Source: Propionispora hippei DSM 15287 (GTDB taxonomy: Bacteria; Bacillota; Negativicutes; Propionisporales; Propionisporaceae). Taken from it: DNA of 64,000 nt. The notes under the pieces were generated by a model. The model ran no database searches. It was given only the letters and a program-made list of their open reading frames with translations, and was not told the DNA's origin. The first letter of the stretch is position 1. Every line of letters begins with the position of its first letter. Made by a program: the position numbers and the translations under genes. Where the stretch lies: positions 62,001-126,000 of the forward strand of contig NZ_FQZD01000009.1 in assembly GCF_900141835.1 (NCBI RefSeq). The letters are read 5' to 3'. Of the stretch, positions 45,003-54,524 are shown piece by piece.

Positions 45003-45084
45003 AGGAACCATTGATTTATTCGCCCTGCGTGTCCTGACTGCTTTTTTTCAGCGGGTCGACAGGCACCTTACAACAGCGGTTCCT
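45003..45084. repeat. Intergenic inverted-end element, copy B (internally deleted)
   Basis: Begins AGGAACCATTGATTTATTCG and ends CAACAGCGGTTCCT. It keeps both ends of the 157-bp family but only about half the interior. Its right end lies just before the tex ribosome site. Between 44789 and 45003 I see one GC-rich hairpin, probably the HD-GYP terminator, and no gene. Confidence 0.75.
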
Positions 45085-45103
45085 TAGAAAATAGGTGATT
45101 TTT

Positions 45104-47281
45104 TTGCTGTTACAAGATATCCCCTTGCTCATTGCCCGGGAAATACAGGTAAAGCCTTACCAAATCGAGGCTGTCATCAAATTGCTGGACGACGGCAATA
45201 CCGTCCCCTTTATCGCCCGCTACCGGAAAGAAGCCACCGGGGAGCTGGATGAGGAACAAATCCGCACAACCGAAGAACGGCTGCAATATTTGCGAAACCT
45301 GGTTAAACGGCAGGAAGAAATTCTGCGCAACATTGAGGAGCAGGGAAAATTAACCCCTGAGCTTACCACAGCTATTCAGTCCTGTAGTAAGCTGCAAGAC
45401 CTGGAAGACCTCTACCTGCCGTTCCGTCCCAAAAAGCGCACCCGAGCCCAGACAGCCCGGGAACGGGGTCTGGAGCCACTGACAATGCTTGTTTTGGCTC
45501 AACAGTTGCAAAGCGGTACGCCGCTGGAGGAGGCCGCCGCCTTCATAAACCCGGAAAAGGATATTCTCACTGCCGAGGCCGCCTTGACGGGAGCCATGGA
45601 TATTATCGCTGAAACAGTCTGCGAGCAGCCCGATATCCGGAGTGCCATTCGCAAGCAGCTCTGGCAGAACGCCGAGCTGGTGACCGAGCTGGCCGTACCG
45701 GAGGAACAGGGCGCTGATTTCTTAACCTATAAGGAATACCATGAACCGGTCAAGCGCATTCCCTCCCACCGCGTGCTGGCAGTCAACCGCGGCGAAAAAA
45801 AAGAAATGTTAAAAGTCACGTTGACTGCTCCTCATGAGCAGTTGATTTCCTTTATCATCCGGAAAACCGTTACAGGCAGCTCAATTTTTAGCGAGACTCT
45901 GCAAGTGGCCATTGCTGACGGTTATAAGCGCCTCCTGTTTCCTGCCATGGAACGGGAGATCCGCTCCCAGTTGACGGAAAATGCCGAAGAGCAGGCCATC
46001 CGGGTGTTCGGCCTCAACCTCCGTCAGCTTTTACTGCAGGCCCCGCTAGCCGGTCATACCATTATGGGACTCGATCCCGGTTACCGGACAGGCTGCAAAA
46101 TGGCGATTGTCAGTCCCACCGGTACGGTACTGGCTACAGACACCCTCTATCTCACGCTGGGGGCCGCCCAGCAGGAAAAGGCCCTGGTAACGCTGCATAA
46201 CGCCATTACAACCCACGGCGTCAGCCTGATATCTATTGGCAATGGCACGGCTTCCTATGAGACCGAGGAATGCGTGGCCCGCCTAATCAATACAAACAAT
46301 CTGCCTGTCCGCTATATCATCACCAATGAGGCCGGCGCTTCGGTCTATTCGGCCTCCAAGCTGGCCAAGGAGGAGCTGCCCGAACTGGATGTGTCCATTC
46401 GCGGTGCCGTCTCCATCGCCCGCCGGGTCCAGGACCCGCTGGCCGAACTGGTTAAAATCGACCCGAAATCCATCGGTGTCGGTCAGTACCAGCATGACGT
46501 AAATCAAAAACAACTGGGTGACACACTTGACCAGGTGATCGAATCCAGCGTCAACCACGTCGGCGTCGAACTGAACACCGCCTCGGTTGAACTGTTGAAG
46601 CATGTGGCCGGCATCAACGCCAGCGTTGCTAAAAATGTCGTGGCCTACCGCGACCAGTCCGGTTCTTTCCTGTCGCGCCGGCAGCTCCTGAAAGTCCCCC
46701 GCTTAGGCGCGGCTGCTTTTACCCAGTGCGCCGGCTTTTTACGGCTCCGCAATGCTGACAACCCGCTGGACAACACTCCGGTGCATCCCGAATCGTATGC
46801 CTTAGCCGAAAAACTCCTGTCCCGTCTGGGCTTTACCACAGGTGATCTGAAGGACAGGGACCGCCTGCCGGCCTTGCAGGCTAAGCTGCAAACTGCCGAT
46901 GCCGCTGCTTTGGCCCGGGAACTGGCGGCCGGCGAGCCAACCGTCCGCGACATTTTGGCCGCTCTGGCCAAACCTGGCCGGGACCCGCGGGAAGATACGC
47001 CGTTGCCGCTGACCCGCAAAAACATCATGAAACTGTCCGATATCACTCCCGGCACCAGGCTTAAGGGAACGGTCCAGAATGTCACCGACTTTGGGGCCTT
47101 TGTCGATATCGGCATTAAAGTAAACGGCCTTATTCACCGTTCCGAGCTGAGCCATAAGCCTTTCCGTCACCCGCTGGACATCGTTTCCGTCGGTGATATT
47201 TTGGAGGTAGTGGTCATTAGCGTGGAAGAAGAACGCAACCGGATTGGTCTAAGTCTCAAACAGGCTAAACCAGACCAGTAA
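45104..47281 (+). CDS. tex: Tex family RNA-binding transcription accessory protein
   Basis: A 726-residue Tex protein. The order is: N-terminal helical domain with VIKLLDDGNTVPFIARYRKEATGELDEEQI, a YqgF-like nuclease fold (GLDPGYRTGCKMAIVSPTG, about 325), helix-hairpin-helix motifs (GINASVAKNVVAYRDQSGSF, about 505), and a C-terminal S1 domain (PGTRLKGTVQNVTDFGAFVDIGIKVNGLIHRSEL, about 650-720). It binds structured RNA or DNA and interacts with RNA polymerase. A TTG at 45104 placed after AGGTGATTTTT is preferred; the GTG at 45095 overlaps the ribosome site. Confidence 0.95.
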   Translation: MLLQDIPLLIAREIQVKPYQIEAVIKLLDDGNTVPFIARYRKEATGELDEEQIRTTEERLQYLRNLVKRQEEILRNIEEQGKLTPELTTAIQSCSKLQDLEDLYLPFRPKKRTRAQTARERGLEPLTMLVLAQQLQSGTPLEEAAAFINPEKDILTAEAALTGAMDIIAETVCEQPDIRSAIRKQLWQNAELVTELAVPEEQGADFLTYKEYHEPVKRIPSHRVLAVNRGEKKEMLKVTLTAPHEQLISFIIRKTVTGSSIFSETLQVAIADGYKRLLFPAMEREIRSQLTENAEEQAIRVFGLNLRQLLLQAPLAGHTIMGLDPGYRTGCKMAIVSPTGTVLATDTLYLTLGAAQQEKALVTLHNAITTHGVSLISIGNGTASYETEECVARLINTNNLPVRYIITNEAGASVYSASKLAKEELPELDVSIRGAVSIARRVQDPLAELVKIDPKSIGVGQYQHDVNQKQLGDTLDQVIESSVNHVGVELNTASVELLKHVAGINASVAKNVVAYRDQSGSFLSRRQLLKVPRLGAAAFTQCAGFLRLRNADNPLDNTPVHPESYALAEKLLSRLGFTTGDLKDRDRLPALQAKLQTADAAALARELAAGEPTVRDILAALAKPGRDPREDTPLPLTRKNIMKLSDITPGTRLKGTVQNVTDFGAFVDIGIKVNGLIHRSELSHKPFRHPLDIVSVGDILEVVVISVEEERNRIGLSLKQAKPDQ

Positions 47282-47368
47282 AACAGAGGGATTTACCGCT
47301 TGAACGCAAACATAAAGCCAGTCGACACTGCTATAAGCAGCATCGGCTGGCTTTATTTATTGCCGTCA

Positions 47369-47525
47369 GGGAACCACTGCTTTACTCACACAGCGCAGCC
47401 TGGCGGATCCTTTTCCGTCTGGCTGCGTCAGTCAAGCCTTGAAGTAGGGACTTGCCGTTTTACTTCCTTGCCCGCTGAAAAAATATCTCACCAGGCCGGC
47501 AGGTTCATTACATCAGCGGTTCCTT
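47369..47525. repeat. Intergenic inverted-end element, copy C (about 157 bp)
   Basis: Begins AGGGAACCACTGCTTTACTC and ends ATCAGCGGTTCCT. It is nearly full length and similar to copy A, including CTGGCGGAT and GTTTTACTT blocks. Its right end reaches the stop codon of the gene at 47524-48138: the last A of that TAA is the first base of the element. Confidence 0.75.
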
Positions 47526-48138
47526 AACGCAGTATTTGATAGGGCTGTACCGCATATATACTGTCGGTCAAACCGGCCACAAGCCGGGCTTGGCTTTCCT
47601 TGACCTCCTGCAGCCGCGCTTTTAGCTTCTGTACCTGGCCGGCATCGGCCAGCCAGGGAAGATTGGCGGCGACACTTAGCAGCGCCCCCTTGATGCCGGT
47701 CTGGCAAGCCAAGGCCGCGGTCAGCAAATCTCCCTGCGCGTGAGGCGGCAGCGCCGCCAATACCCGCTCCCCCACCTGCAGCGCCTGCAGGCAGTTCTCA
47801 GCAATGGACAGCGGAACGCAGGCGGCCTGCAGCAGCACCGCCTGCGCCCGGTCATCCTCACGGACGGCCGACGCACCTGACTGAAATGCCGCCAGCACGT
47901 CGGCCAGAATAACCGCATCCTCTTCTGCCAACGATAACAGCCGTTCACGAAGTGCCGCCAGTTGCTGTTGCGGTTCGTCAAGCGCCGCTGCAGCGCCAGG
48001 CAGCACCAAATTGATCAGCAGCGCCAGCAGACTGACACCCAAAAGACCGCTGAGCGCCGCCGTACTGCCGCCGCCGGGCGGTGGCTGCCGCAGCGCCATG
48101 CTTTGGGCATAATCCCGGATACTAAGTGTTGTAATCAT
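47524..48138 (-). CDS. Cyclodeaminase/cyclohydrolase (FTCD_C) family protein
   Basis: A 204-residue all-helical protein of the formimidoyl-THF cyclodeaminase / methenyl-THF cyclohydrolase family. The opening FAQSMALRQPPPGGGSTAALSGLLGVSLLALLINL has the conserved PxPGGGSxAA loop that binds folate. It is short but normal for the stand-alone bacterial form; the reaction here is likely in one-carbon folate metabolism, though not proven. AAAAGGAGAGTGCCTG precedes the ATG. Its 3' end abuts repeat copy C. The FakA-like gene is 30 bp upstream on the same strand. Confidence 0.88.
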   Translation of the reverse strand: MITTLSIRDYAQSMALRQPPPGGGSTAALSGLLGVSLLALLINLVLPGAAAALDEPQQQLAALRERLLSLAEEDAVILADVLAAFQSGASAVREDDRAQAVLLQAACVPLSIAENCLQALQVGERVLAALPPHAQGDLLTAALACQTGIKGALLSVAANLPWLADAGQVQKLKARLQEVKESQARLVAGLTDSIYAVQPYQILR

Positions 48139-48168
48139 CAGGCACTCTCCTTTTAAGCTGCTGCCGCC

Positions 48169-49773
48169 TTATTCCACACTGACCAAAAAGAGATAGTTGG
48201 GTTGCCCGCCATTGTAGAGCTGAATTTCCGCCTGCGGCAAACCAATTTGTTCCACAATCTGCTGCGCTTCACCGGCGGTTACCCCTTCACCGTAATACAG
48301 ACTAACCAGTTCATCTTCCGACCGGACAATGGCCTGCAGCAGACCGGTCACCGCTTGCTGCAGCGACGGAGCCTGCACTAGAACCTGGTGCTCAATGACA
48401 CCGATATAAGCGCCGGCCGGCACCAGTTCTTCCGCCAGATAGCTGTCCCGCACCGCCACCGTTACGGCAGCCGCCCGCACCTTGGCCGCCGCTTCGGTCA
48501 TCCGCTGCACATTGGCCGTCACGTCCTGCTTCGGATCAAAAGCCAACAGCGCTGCCATTCCCTGCGGAATATTAGCGGTCGGCACAATAGACACCCGGTC
48601 AGGCAGCAGTTTTTGCACCTGCGTAGCAGCCAGCACAATATTTTTATTATTCGGCAGCAGGATGTAACGCTCGGCCTTGCCGGTATGAATGACATCCACC
48701 ATGTCCTCCACCGAGGGATTCATCGTCTGGCCGCCGGCGATAATAAAATCGGCCCCCAGTTCCCGCAGCATAGCGGTCAGCCCATCGCCGGCCGCCACGC
48801 AAATCAGCGCCGCCGGCCTGGCACCGGCCGGTACCTTAGCAGCCGCTCCGGCATGGTGTTCCTTTTGATCAGCCATATTGTCGATTTTTATATCATGCAA
48901 AGTGCCCCAGGTAATGGCCGACTCCAGCACCCGGCCGGGCTGAGCGGTATGAATATGAACCTTCAACAGCTCGGTTCCTTCGGCCACGATCAGCGAATCG
49001 CCCAGCGGCGACAACACCCGGCGAGCCTCTTTCACCGTGATGCTGCAGGGTTTGACAATAAACTCGGTGCAGTACGGGTGAACTACCTCGGCCGACACGC
49101 CATCGGCCAGGATTAGTTCCCTCGCCATTTCACTCTCCGGGCCGGCATATTCTCCATTAAGTCCGTCCAGGCACCCTCGCAAGAAGACCAGGAGGCCATA
49201 ACCGCCGGCATCCACCACACCGGCCGCTTTTAAGGCCGGCAGCAGTTCAGGCGTTCTTTGCAGTTCACCTTCCCCGGCGGCAATGGCAGCGATCAGGATA
49301 TCGGCAAAAGGCCGCCCGTCCCGCACAGCCTGATGGGCTCCCTTGGCAATGCCCTTAGCCACGGTAAGAATAGTACCTTCCACCGGTTTGGTCACCGCCC
49401 GGTAGGCATACAGCACGCCGTATTGAAAAGCCTTGCCCAGTCCGGATGAAGTGGCCTGCTCCTTGCCGGCCAGCCCCCTGGCAATACCCCGGAATAATTG
49501 GGAAAGAATCACCCCGGAATTCCCCCGGGCCCCCATAATGGCACTGTCGGCAGCCCGCTTGCTGGCCGCACCGATATCGCCTTCGGTTATATCGCCCAAC
49601 GCCTTGGCCACCGCCCCCAGAGTCAACAGCATATTGGTGCCGGTATCACCATCCGGCACCGGAAATACATTCAGATTATTGATATATTCATGCTCCCGCA
49701 TAAAGGTCCGGTATGCCCCGGCAATCATGCGCCGGAAATCGCTGCCGGAAATAAGTTCTACCGCCTGCGGCAT
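48169..49773 (-). CDS. DAK2/FakA-like fatty-acid kinase subunit
   Basis: A 534-residue kinase of the DhaL/FakA type. The N-terminal DhaL domain (about 10-200) has the ATP-magnesium site NVFPVPDGDTGTNMLLTL, the SGARGNSGVILSQLFRG loop and VDAGGYGLLVFLRG. A middle domain and a C-terminal DUF1949-like part complete the YloV layout. FakA phosphorylates fatty acids presented by a DegV-family FakB, and such a gene lies 38 bp upstream on the same strand, which supports the assignment. CAGGGAGGGATTTGC sets the ATG at 49773. Confidence 0.92.
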   Translation of the reverse strand: MPQAVELISGSDFRRMIAGAYRTFMREHEYINNLNVFPVPDGDTGTNMLLTLGAVAKALGDITEGDIGAASKRAADSAIMGARGNSGVILSQLFRGIARGLAGKEQATSSGLGKAFQYGVLYAYRAVTKPVEGTILTVAKGIAKGAHQAVRDGRPFADILIAAIAAGEGELQRTPELLPALKAAGVVDAGGYGLLVFLRGCLDGLNGEYAGPESEMARELILADGVSAEVVHPYCTEFIVKPCSITVKEARRVLSPLGDSLIVAEGTELLKVHIHTAQPGRVLESAITWGTLHDIKIDNMADQKEHHAGAAAKVPAGARPAALICVAAGDGLTAMLRELGADFIIAGGQTMNPSVEDMVDVIHTGKAERYILLPNNKNIVLAATQVQKLLPDRVSIVPTANIPQGMAALLAFDPKQDVTANVQRMTEAAAKVRAAAVTVAVRDSYLAEELVPAGAYIGVIEHQVLVQAPSLQQAVTGLLQAIVRSEDELVSLYYGEGVTAGEAQQIVEQIGLPQAEIQLYNGGQPNYLFLVSVE

Positions 49774-49811
49774 GCAAATCCCTCCCTGACCGCAACAAAT
49801 CATTGCAGCCC

Positions 49812-50651
49812 TTATTGTTCCCGATAGATAATCCCCAATACCTTGGGTCCCAGATGAGTCGCCAATACTGGCCCCAGCTCCTCCAAAGCCACGGCTACGC
49901 CGGGAAAGCGCTCTCCCAGCAAGGCTTGCATGGCCAGCGCCTCCTCTTCCATGCCGATATGAGCCACCGAAATGAACTCCAGGCCACTGTAACGGTTTAA
50001 CTCATCGGCCAGACGGGCCACCGCCCGTCCCTGAGTCCGCACCTTATCCAGCACGCCGACCCGGCCATCCCGGCCTAAATACAACAGCGGCTTAATTTGC
50101 AGAATGCTGCCCACCAGCGCCGCGGCGCTGCCGATCCGGCCACCCTTGTGTAAATATTGCAGCGTTCCGGCCATGAAAATGGCCTGGCTCTTTTCCGCCA
50201 TTTGCCGCAGCCGGACGGCAATCGCCCCGGCCTCCAAATTATTTTCAGCCAAAGTCAGACCGGCCTGAAGCAGACTAACCATGCCGCCGGCCACCGACTG
50301 GGAATCGACCACATAGATATTGGCCCCCGTCAACTGCCGCGCCACCGCTTGCGCGCCCTGAAAGGTGCCGCTTAAGCCGCCGGCCAGCGTCAAAACAATG
50401 ACCGACTGACCGGCCGCCGCCAACGGCTCAAGGACAGTTAAAAAATCGCCGGGCGACGGCTGGGATGTCCGGGGATGCTGCTGATGCTCTCCGGAAAGGC
50501 GGAATACGGCGGCGGCGTCCAGCATCGTTTCCGGATACTCTTCCCGGCCATAAATAATCTTTAAAGACACCACATGAATATTGTCATGGGCCGCCAGCAT
50601 AGTCACCGGCACCCGGCTCGTACTGTCCACCACAAAATGAATACCTGCCAT
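49812..50651 (-). CDS. DegV/FakB-like fatty-acid-binding protein
   Basis: A 279-residue DegV protein. The first domain has HFVVDSTSRVPVTML and TSQPSPGDFLTVLEPL, where the family binds the fatty-acid carboxylate; LTLAGGLSGTFQGAQAVA and VVDSQSVAGGMVSLLQAGL follow, and the second domain has LHKGGRIGSAAALVGSILQIKPLL. FakB presents fatty acids to FakA. It precedes the FakA-like gene, so the two should form one operon with the folate gene. GGGGAGGTTAGTGTC precedes the ATG. Confidence 0.92.
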   Translation of the reverse strand: MAGIHFVVDSTSRVPVTMLAAHDNIHVVSLKIIYGREEYPETMLDAAAVFRLSGEHQQHPRTSQPSPGDFLTVLEPLAAAGQSVIVLTLAGGLSGTFQGAQAVARQLTGANIYVVDSQSVAGGMVSLLQAGLTLAENNLEAGAIAVRLRQMAEKSQAIFMAGTLQYLHKGGRIGSAAALVGSILQIKPLLYLGRDGRVGVLDKVRTQGRAVARLADELNRYSGLEFISVAHIGMEEEALAMQALLGERFPGVAVALEELGPVLATHLGPKVLGIIYREQ

Positions 50652-50704
50652 GACACTAACCTCCCCAACGATCCTTCTGTTTTCTTATTTTACCATATTT
50701 AGCC

Positions 50705-50815
50705 GGATAACCCTTGATTTATTCGTACTGTGCGTCCAAACCGACCCGTCTGACTGCGTCGGCAAAAACCTTAAAATAGCCTACCTATGTTTACAGTTCC
50801 CCGGGCTATTTCACT
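50705..50815. repeat. Intergenic inverted-end element, copy D (partial)
   Basis: Begins GGATAACCCTTGATTTATTC and keeps the interior block GACTGCGTCGGCAAAAACCTT then AAATAGCC, as in copies A and C. The right end is not recognisable. The rest of 50652-50974 should hold the promoter of the FtsA-like gene. Confidence 0.6.
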
Positions 50816-50974
50816 TACCTTTTTTCCATATCGTCCCAGGTCAATCCTGACAATATGAAGCATGTCCGGGAATAAATCAACGGCTGCTTAATTTCCCGTA
50901 CAACAAAGAGGAAATTGTCTATTAAACTCGAAATAGTAAGTATTTTAAGATACTCTCCATTTCGAGGTGTACTG

Positions 50975-53113
50975 ATGCAAAAACAAATGTTTTTCGCTTT
51001 GGATATCGGCACGCGCAGCGTAATCGGCCTGGTCGGCGAACAAACCGGTACAGCCATCCGGCTGCTGGCCTCCGACCGCCAGGAGCATCACACACGGGCC
51101 ATGCTGGACGGGCAAATTCACGACGTCATGGAAGTCGCCAGTATCCTGGACAGCGTAAAAAAACGGTTGGAGCAAACCTGCGGTCCGCTGAAAAAAGTAT
51201 CGGTGGCCGCAGCCGGCCGGGCCTTATGCACCATCCGTTCCACAGCTCAGTTGGAAACCCATGGCCGGCTGCTGAACGCCGAGGATGAACACGCCCTGGA
51301 GCTTGCCGCTATTCAAACGGCCCAGCACCAACTGGCAACCTCCAATGCCGTAGCCGATCCTACCCTGTACTATTGTGTAGGTTACAGTGTCGTCACTTTT
51401 TCACTGGATCAATCGGTGCTGAAAAGTCTGATCGGGCAGCGCGGGAAAATCGCCACCATTGAAATTATCGCAACCTTCCTGCCGCGCCAGGTTATTGACT
51501 CCCTGCAATCGGCCATCCAAACGGTCGGCCTGGAAATGGCGACGCTTACGCTCGAACCGATTGCCGCCATCAGCGTACTGATTCCGCCCACTATGCGCCA
51601 CCTGAATCTAACGCTGGTCGATGTCGGGGCAGGTACCTCCGATGTTGCTATCACCCGGGAAGGCTCGGTCATTGGCTTTGGTATGGTTCCCTGTGCCGGC
51701 GATGAAATTACCGAGGCTATTTCCCAGTCCTACTTGCTGGATTTTAACGTGGCGGAAAAGGTAAAGCGCCAGTTAAGCGGTAAAGCGAAAAAAGTATCTT
51801 TCGTCGATGTGCTTGGCTGTACACACAAAGTAAGCGTACAGGAAATCCTCGATGCCATCGCTCCCACCGTCGGCCAGTTAGCCCAGTCGATTGCCACACA
51901 AATTCTCGAACTCAATACAACCGCACCCCAGGCAGTATTGCTCGTCGGCGGCGGTTCGCTGACACCCATGCTGCCCGAAGCGCTGGCGCAGGCCTTGGAT
52001 GTACCGGCGGGGCGAGTAGCCATCCGCCGTCCGGAAACTATCGACGGCCTGGTCAACATTCCGGCGCCGCTCCAAACACCGGACGCCGTTACTCCCTTGG
52101 GCATTTTAAAGCTGTCAGGCAGCCGGACACTCAACTTTGTCAATGTTACCTTAAACGATACCCCGCTCCATCTATTCAACCTCGGCAATTTAACAGTCGC
52201 TGACGCCCTGCTGGCAGCAGGCATTGACATCCGCAGTCTTCACGGACGGCCAGGCCTCGGTATCACCATTAGCGTGAACGGACAGACCAAATTTATACCA
52301 GGCACCCGCTGCACGCCAGGCTCTATTCTGCTCAACGGCCAGCCGGCCTCCTACGACGATGCCATCACCGAGAACGACATTCTCCGCGTCACACCCGGCG
52401 TCGACGGAAACACGCCGTCGCCGGCCCTTAGCGAGGTGGTTGATATCCCCGTCCCCTATACCATTACCCTTAACGACAGCCAATGCCTCATTGAACCGGT
52501 CATTACCGTTAACGGTCAACCGGCAGATGGCGGCACGCCACTGACTGACCGTGCCGCCATCATCTGCCAGTTGCCAATCACGTTGGCCGAAGTGTTGGCA
52601 GCAACCGGCCATACCGGTTCCTCCATAGAGTATATTTATCAGATCAACGGTACAGAACGGCGCTACCAGGTCCGCCCCCAGCCTGGCCTCCACCGTAACG
52701 GCCAGGAATTAGCCGCCCGGCTGTCGACCAAAGTCAAGGCCGGCGATGTCATCACCCTCACGCCGCCGGCTGCGCCAACAGCCGGTGACATTCTTGGTAT
52801 TGCCCCGGCAACGGAACGGCAGGTTGTTATCAACTTTAACGGCACCCCCTGCTCCATCCCCACCGTGCAGCACACCATCACCTTAAACGGTAAGCCTTGC
52901 ACACCAAACACTCCGGTGCCCTCGGGCAGCGTGCTGGAATTAACCTCGCTGGAACGGCCCGCCCCGATTATCAGCGATGCGCTGCTGGCAGCCCGTTTCA
53001 ATCCCCGTTCCCTGCCGCCAACAGCCAAGGTCACCCTGCTCTTAAATGACCAGCCCACCGAATATACCTCCCCTATCAAACAGGGAGACAGTTTAAAAAC
53101 CATTATCGAATAA
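50975..53113 (+). CDS. FtsA/PilM-like ATPase with long beta-rich C-terminal extension
   Basis: A 712-residue protein. Residues 1-380 form an actin-like ATPase of the FtsA/PilM type: FFALDIGTRSVIGLVGEQTG (phosphate 1), an SHS2-type insert, LTLVDVGAGTSDVAITREGSVIG (phosphate 2), and VLLVGGGSLTPMLPEAL (adenosine). The remaining 330 residues hold about three beta-rich repeats with shared phrases: VNGQTKFIPGT, VNGQPADGGTPL, LNGKPCTPNTPVPSGS, and LTVADALLAAGID / LAEVLAATGH / ISDALLAARFN. Normal FtsA is about 420 residues and lacks this extension. The role is probably linked to division, sporulation or envelope assembly, not established. CGAGGTGTACTG sets the ATG. Confidence 0.85.
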   Translation: MQKQMFFALDIGTRSVIGLVGEQTGTAIRLLASDRQEHHTRAMLDGQIHDVMEVASILDSVKKRLEQTCGPLKKVSVAAAGRALCTIRSTAQLETHGRLLNAEDEHALELAAIQTAQHQLATSNAVADPTLYYCVGYSVVTFSLDQSVLKSLIGQRGKIATIEIIATFLPRQVIDSLQSAIQTVGLEMATLTLEPIAAISVLIPPTMRHLNLTLVDVGAGTSDVAITREGSVIGFGMVPCAGDEITEAISQSYLLDFNVAEKVKRQLSGKAKKVSFVDVLGCTHKVSVQEILDAIAPTVGQLAQSIATQILELNTTAPQAVLLVGGGSLTPMLPEALAQALDVPAGRVAIRRPETIDGLVNIPAPLQTPDAVTPLGILKLSGSRTLNFVNVTLNDTPLHLFNLGNLTVADALLAAGIDIRSLHGRPGLGITISVNGQTKFIPGTRCTPGSILLNGQPASYDDAITENDILRVTPGVDGNTPSPALSEVVDIPVPYTITLNDSQCLIEPVITVNGQPADGGTPLTDRAAIICQLPITLAEVLAATGHTGSSIEYIYQINGTERRYQVRPQPGLHRNGQELAARLSTKVKAGDVITLTPPAAPTAGDILGIAPATERQVVINFNGTPCSIPTVQHTITLNGKPCTPNTPVPSGSVLELTSLERPAPIISDALLAARFNPRSLPPTAKVTLLLNDQPTEYTSPIKQGDSLKTIIE

Positions 53114-53115
53114 TA

Positions 53116-53160
53116 AAGGCTGACGTTATGCTTTCACCAGGCAAAACGTCAGCCTTTGTT
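53116..53160. terminator. Bidirectional terminator
   Basis: AAAGGCTGACGTT and AACGTCAGCCTTT form a stem with a 17-base loop and flanking A/T runs, between the convergent FtsA-like and Crp/Fnr genes. Confidence 0.85.
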
Positions 53161-53165
53161 TCAGC

Positions 53166-53840
53166 CTAAGGCAAATATTCCATCAAGGCCGCTTCGTTCA
53201 GAATGACCATGCTGCCACTGTCAAAATCAATGACCTTGCCCTTTTTCAGCGAACTTAGCGTACGGGTGACCGTCTCCCGTGTCGTTCCCACCAAACTGGC
53301 CAAATCCTGCCGGGACAGCGTCATTTCAATGATAATCTGGCCGTCGGCATTGCGCCGCCCTTTTTCTTTACCCAGCCGCAGCAGCACTTCCGCCGTCCGG
53401 GCCGTAACGTCATGCAGCGCCAGATTGGCGATTTTTTGCTGGGCATAAAGCAGCCGCTGGTTGATCGCTTTAATCAGATGCATAGCCAGAGCGTTGTTGT
53501 GCAGTGCCAGTTGTTCCAAATCGCTGTTTTTTATCACGCCGACCCGGCAATCCTCCAGCGCCACGGCAGTCGCCGGATAAGGCGCGGTGTTAAACAGGAC
53601 CACACCGGCAAAAATATCGCCTTCATCTAACAAATGAATAATGTGCTCCCGCCCGTCGTCGGATATTTTGACGATTTTAACTCTTCCCTGCTGTATATAA
53701 TGGAACCCTTCGCCAGGCTGGCCTTCCATAAAAATAATCATGCCTTTGCGATACAGCCGATCGGTGGTACAAGTCTCAATCTGCCTCAATTGTTCTTCCG
53801 TCAAATCGGAAAATATCGGTATTTCATTCAATTGTTTCAC
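53166..53840 (-). CDS. Crp/Fnr family transcriptional regulator
   Basis: A 224-residue regulator. The cyclic-nucleotide-type domain (about 5-120) reads IFSDLTEEQLRQIETCTTDRLYRKGMIIFMEGQPGEGFHYIQQGRVKI and GDIFAGVVLF; the arginine/serine pair that binds cAMP in CRP is not obvious. The HTH_Crp domain contains LSRQDLASLVGTTRETVTRTLSSLKKGKVIDF (about 170-200). No cysteine cluster typical of FNR is seen near the N-terminus. The start is GTG after GAGGTGTAGTGT. Confidence 0.93.
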   Translation of the reverse strand: MKQLNEIPIFSDLTEEQLRQIETCTTDRLYRKGMIIFMEGQPGEGFHYIQQGRVKIVKISDDGREHIIHLLDEGDIFAGVVLFNTAPYPATAVALEDCRVGVIKNSDLEQLALHNNALAMHLIKAINQRLLYAQQKIANLALHDVTARTAEVLLRLGKEKGRRNADGQIIIEMTLSRQDLASLVGTTRETVTRTLSSLKKGKVIDFDSGSMVILNEAALMEYLP

Positions 53841-54050
53841 ACACTACACCTCAATATGACAGAAATGGCCTACTACTACATAATAATTAGTGAAGCGATA
53901 GTCTAAATCCTGCAAATGTCACTTAGGTTTTATTCCCAGCACCGTGGAGCGTAAATATTTTTCTTCCTTTCCGGGCAGTTTACTACTGACAATATCTGCG
54001 GCGGCCCAGGCGTCTGGCCGGTCGCCGCGAAAAGCTACGGAGGTGCCGCT

Positions 54051-54443
54051 ATGACCGGCTTTATCTGCCTTAACTGCAATACCTGGCTTTCCCCTGCGAC
54101 CAATACCTGCCCTGGTTGTCAGCAGGCTCTGATCTATGAGGGAGAAACCAAAAATATCCTTGACCGCCTGGAGCCCAATTGCCTGATCAACCGTTATGAT
54201 GGATCGGATTTGCTGGAGCCGGCTGTTTTCCTAAAATGCGGGCGCAGCAATGCCAAGGTAGCCACCAAGCTGCAGGAATACGCCAAACCGGTCGTAATTC
54301 CCAAGCAAAAGGTATACCACTTTAATCAGCAGGTCTTAAGCTCCATTCAGGCACTGCGCAACGAACGGACCGCAGCGATGATGCGCTACGAACAATTAAT
54401 CCAGAACCATTGGCAACAGCTAAAGCCATACCCCTACGAATAA
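54051..54443 (+). CDS. Hypothetical protein with N-terminal zinc ribbon
   Basis: A 130-residue protein. The first 25 residues form a ribbon FICLNCNTWLSPATNTCPGC with two CxxC pairs. The rest is predicted helical and basic (LSSIQALRNERTAAMMRYEQLIQNHWQQL) and has one more cysteine (FLKCGRS). No family recognised. TACGGAGGTGCCGCT precedes the ATG. It stands alone between the Crp/Fnr gene and a hairpin element. Confidence 0.7.
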   Translation: MTGFICLNCNTWLSPATNTCPGCQQALIYEGETKNILDRLEPNCLINRYDGSDLLEPAVFLKCGRSNAKVATKLQEYAKPVVIPKQKVYHFNQQVLSSIQALRNERTAAMMRYEQLIQNHWQQLKPYPYE

Positions 54444-54524
54444 TCCGGTCAAATATCGTCTTTCTCTGCAACATCCGTCATGAACCTGCCGCCTGCTAAA
54501 TATATATGGATAAAGAAAGAGGCG

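Noticed and set aside
47300-47527. Plus-strand ORF of 75 codons
   Set aside because: It lies almost wholly in repeat copy C and has no family-like sequence.
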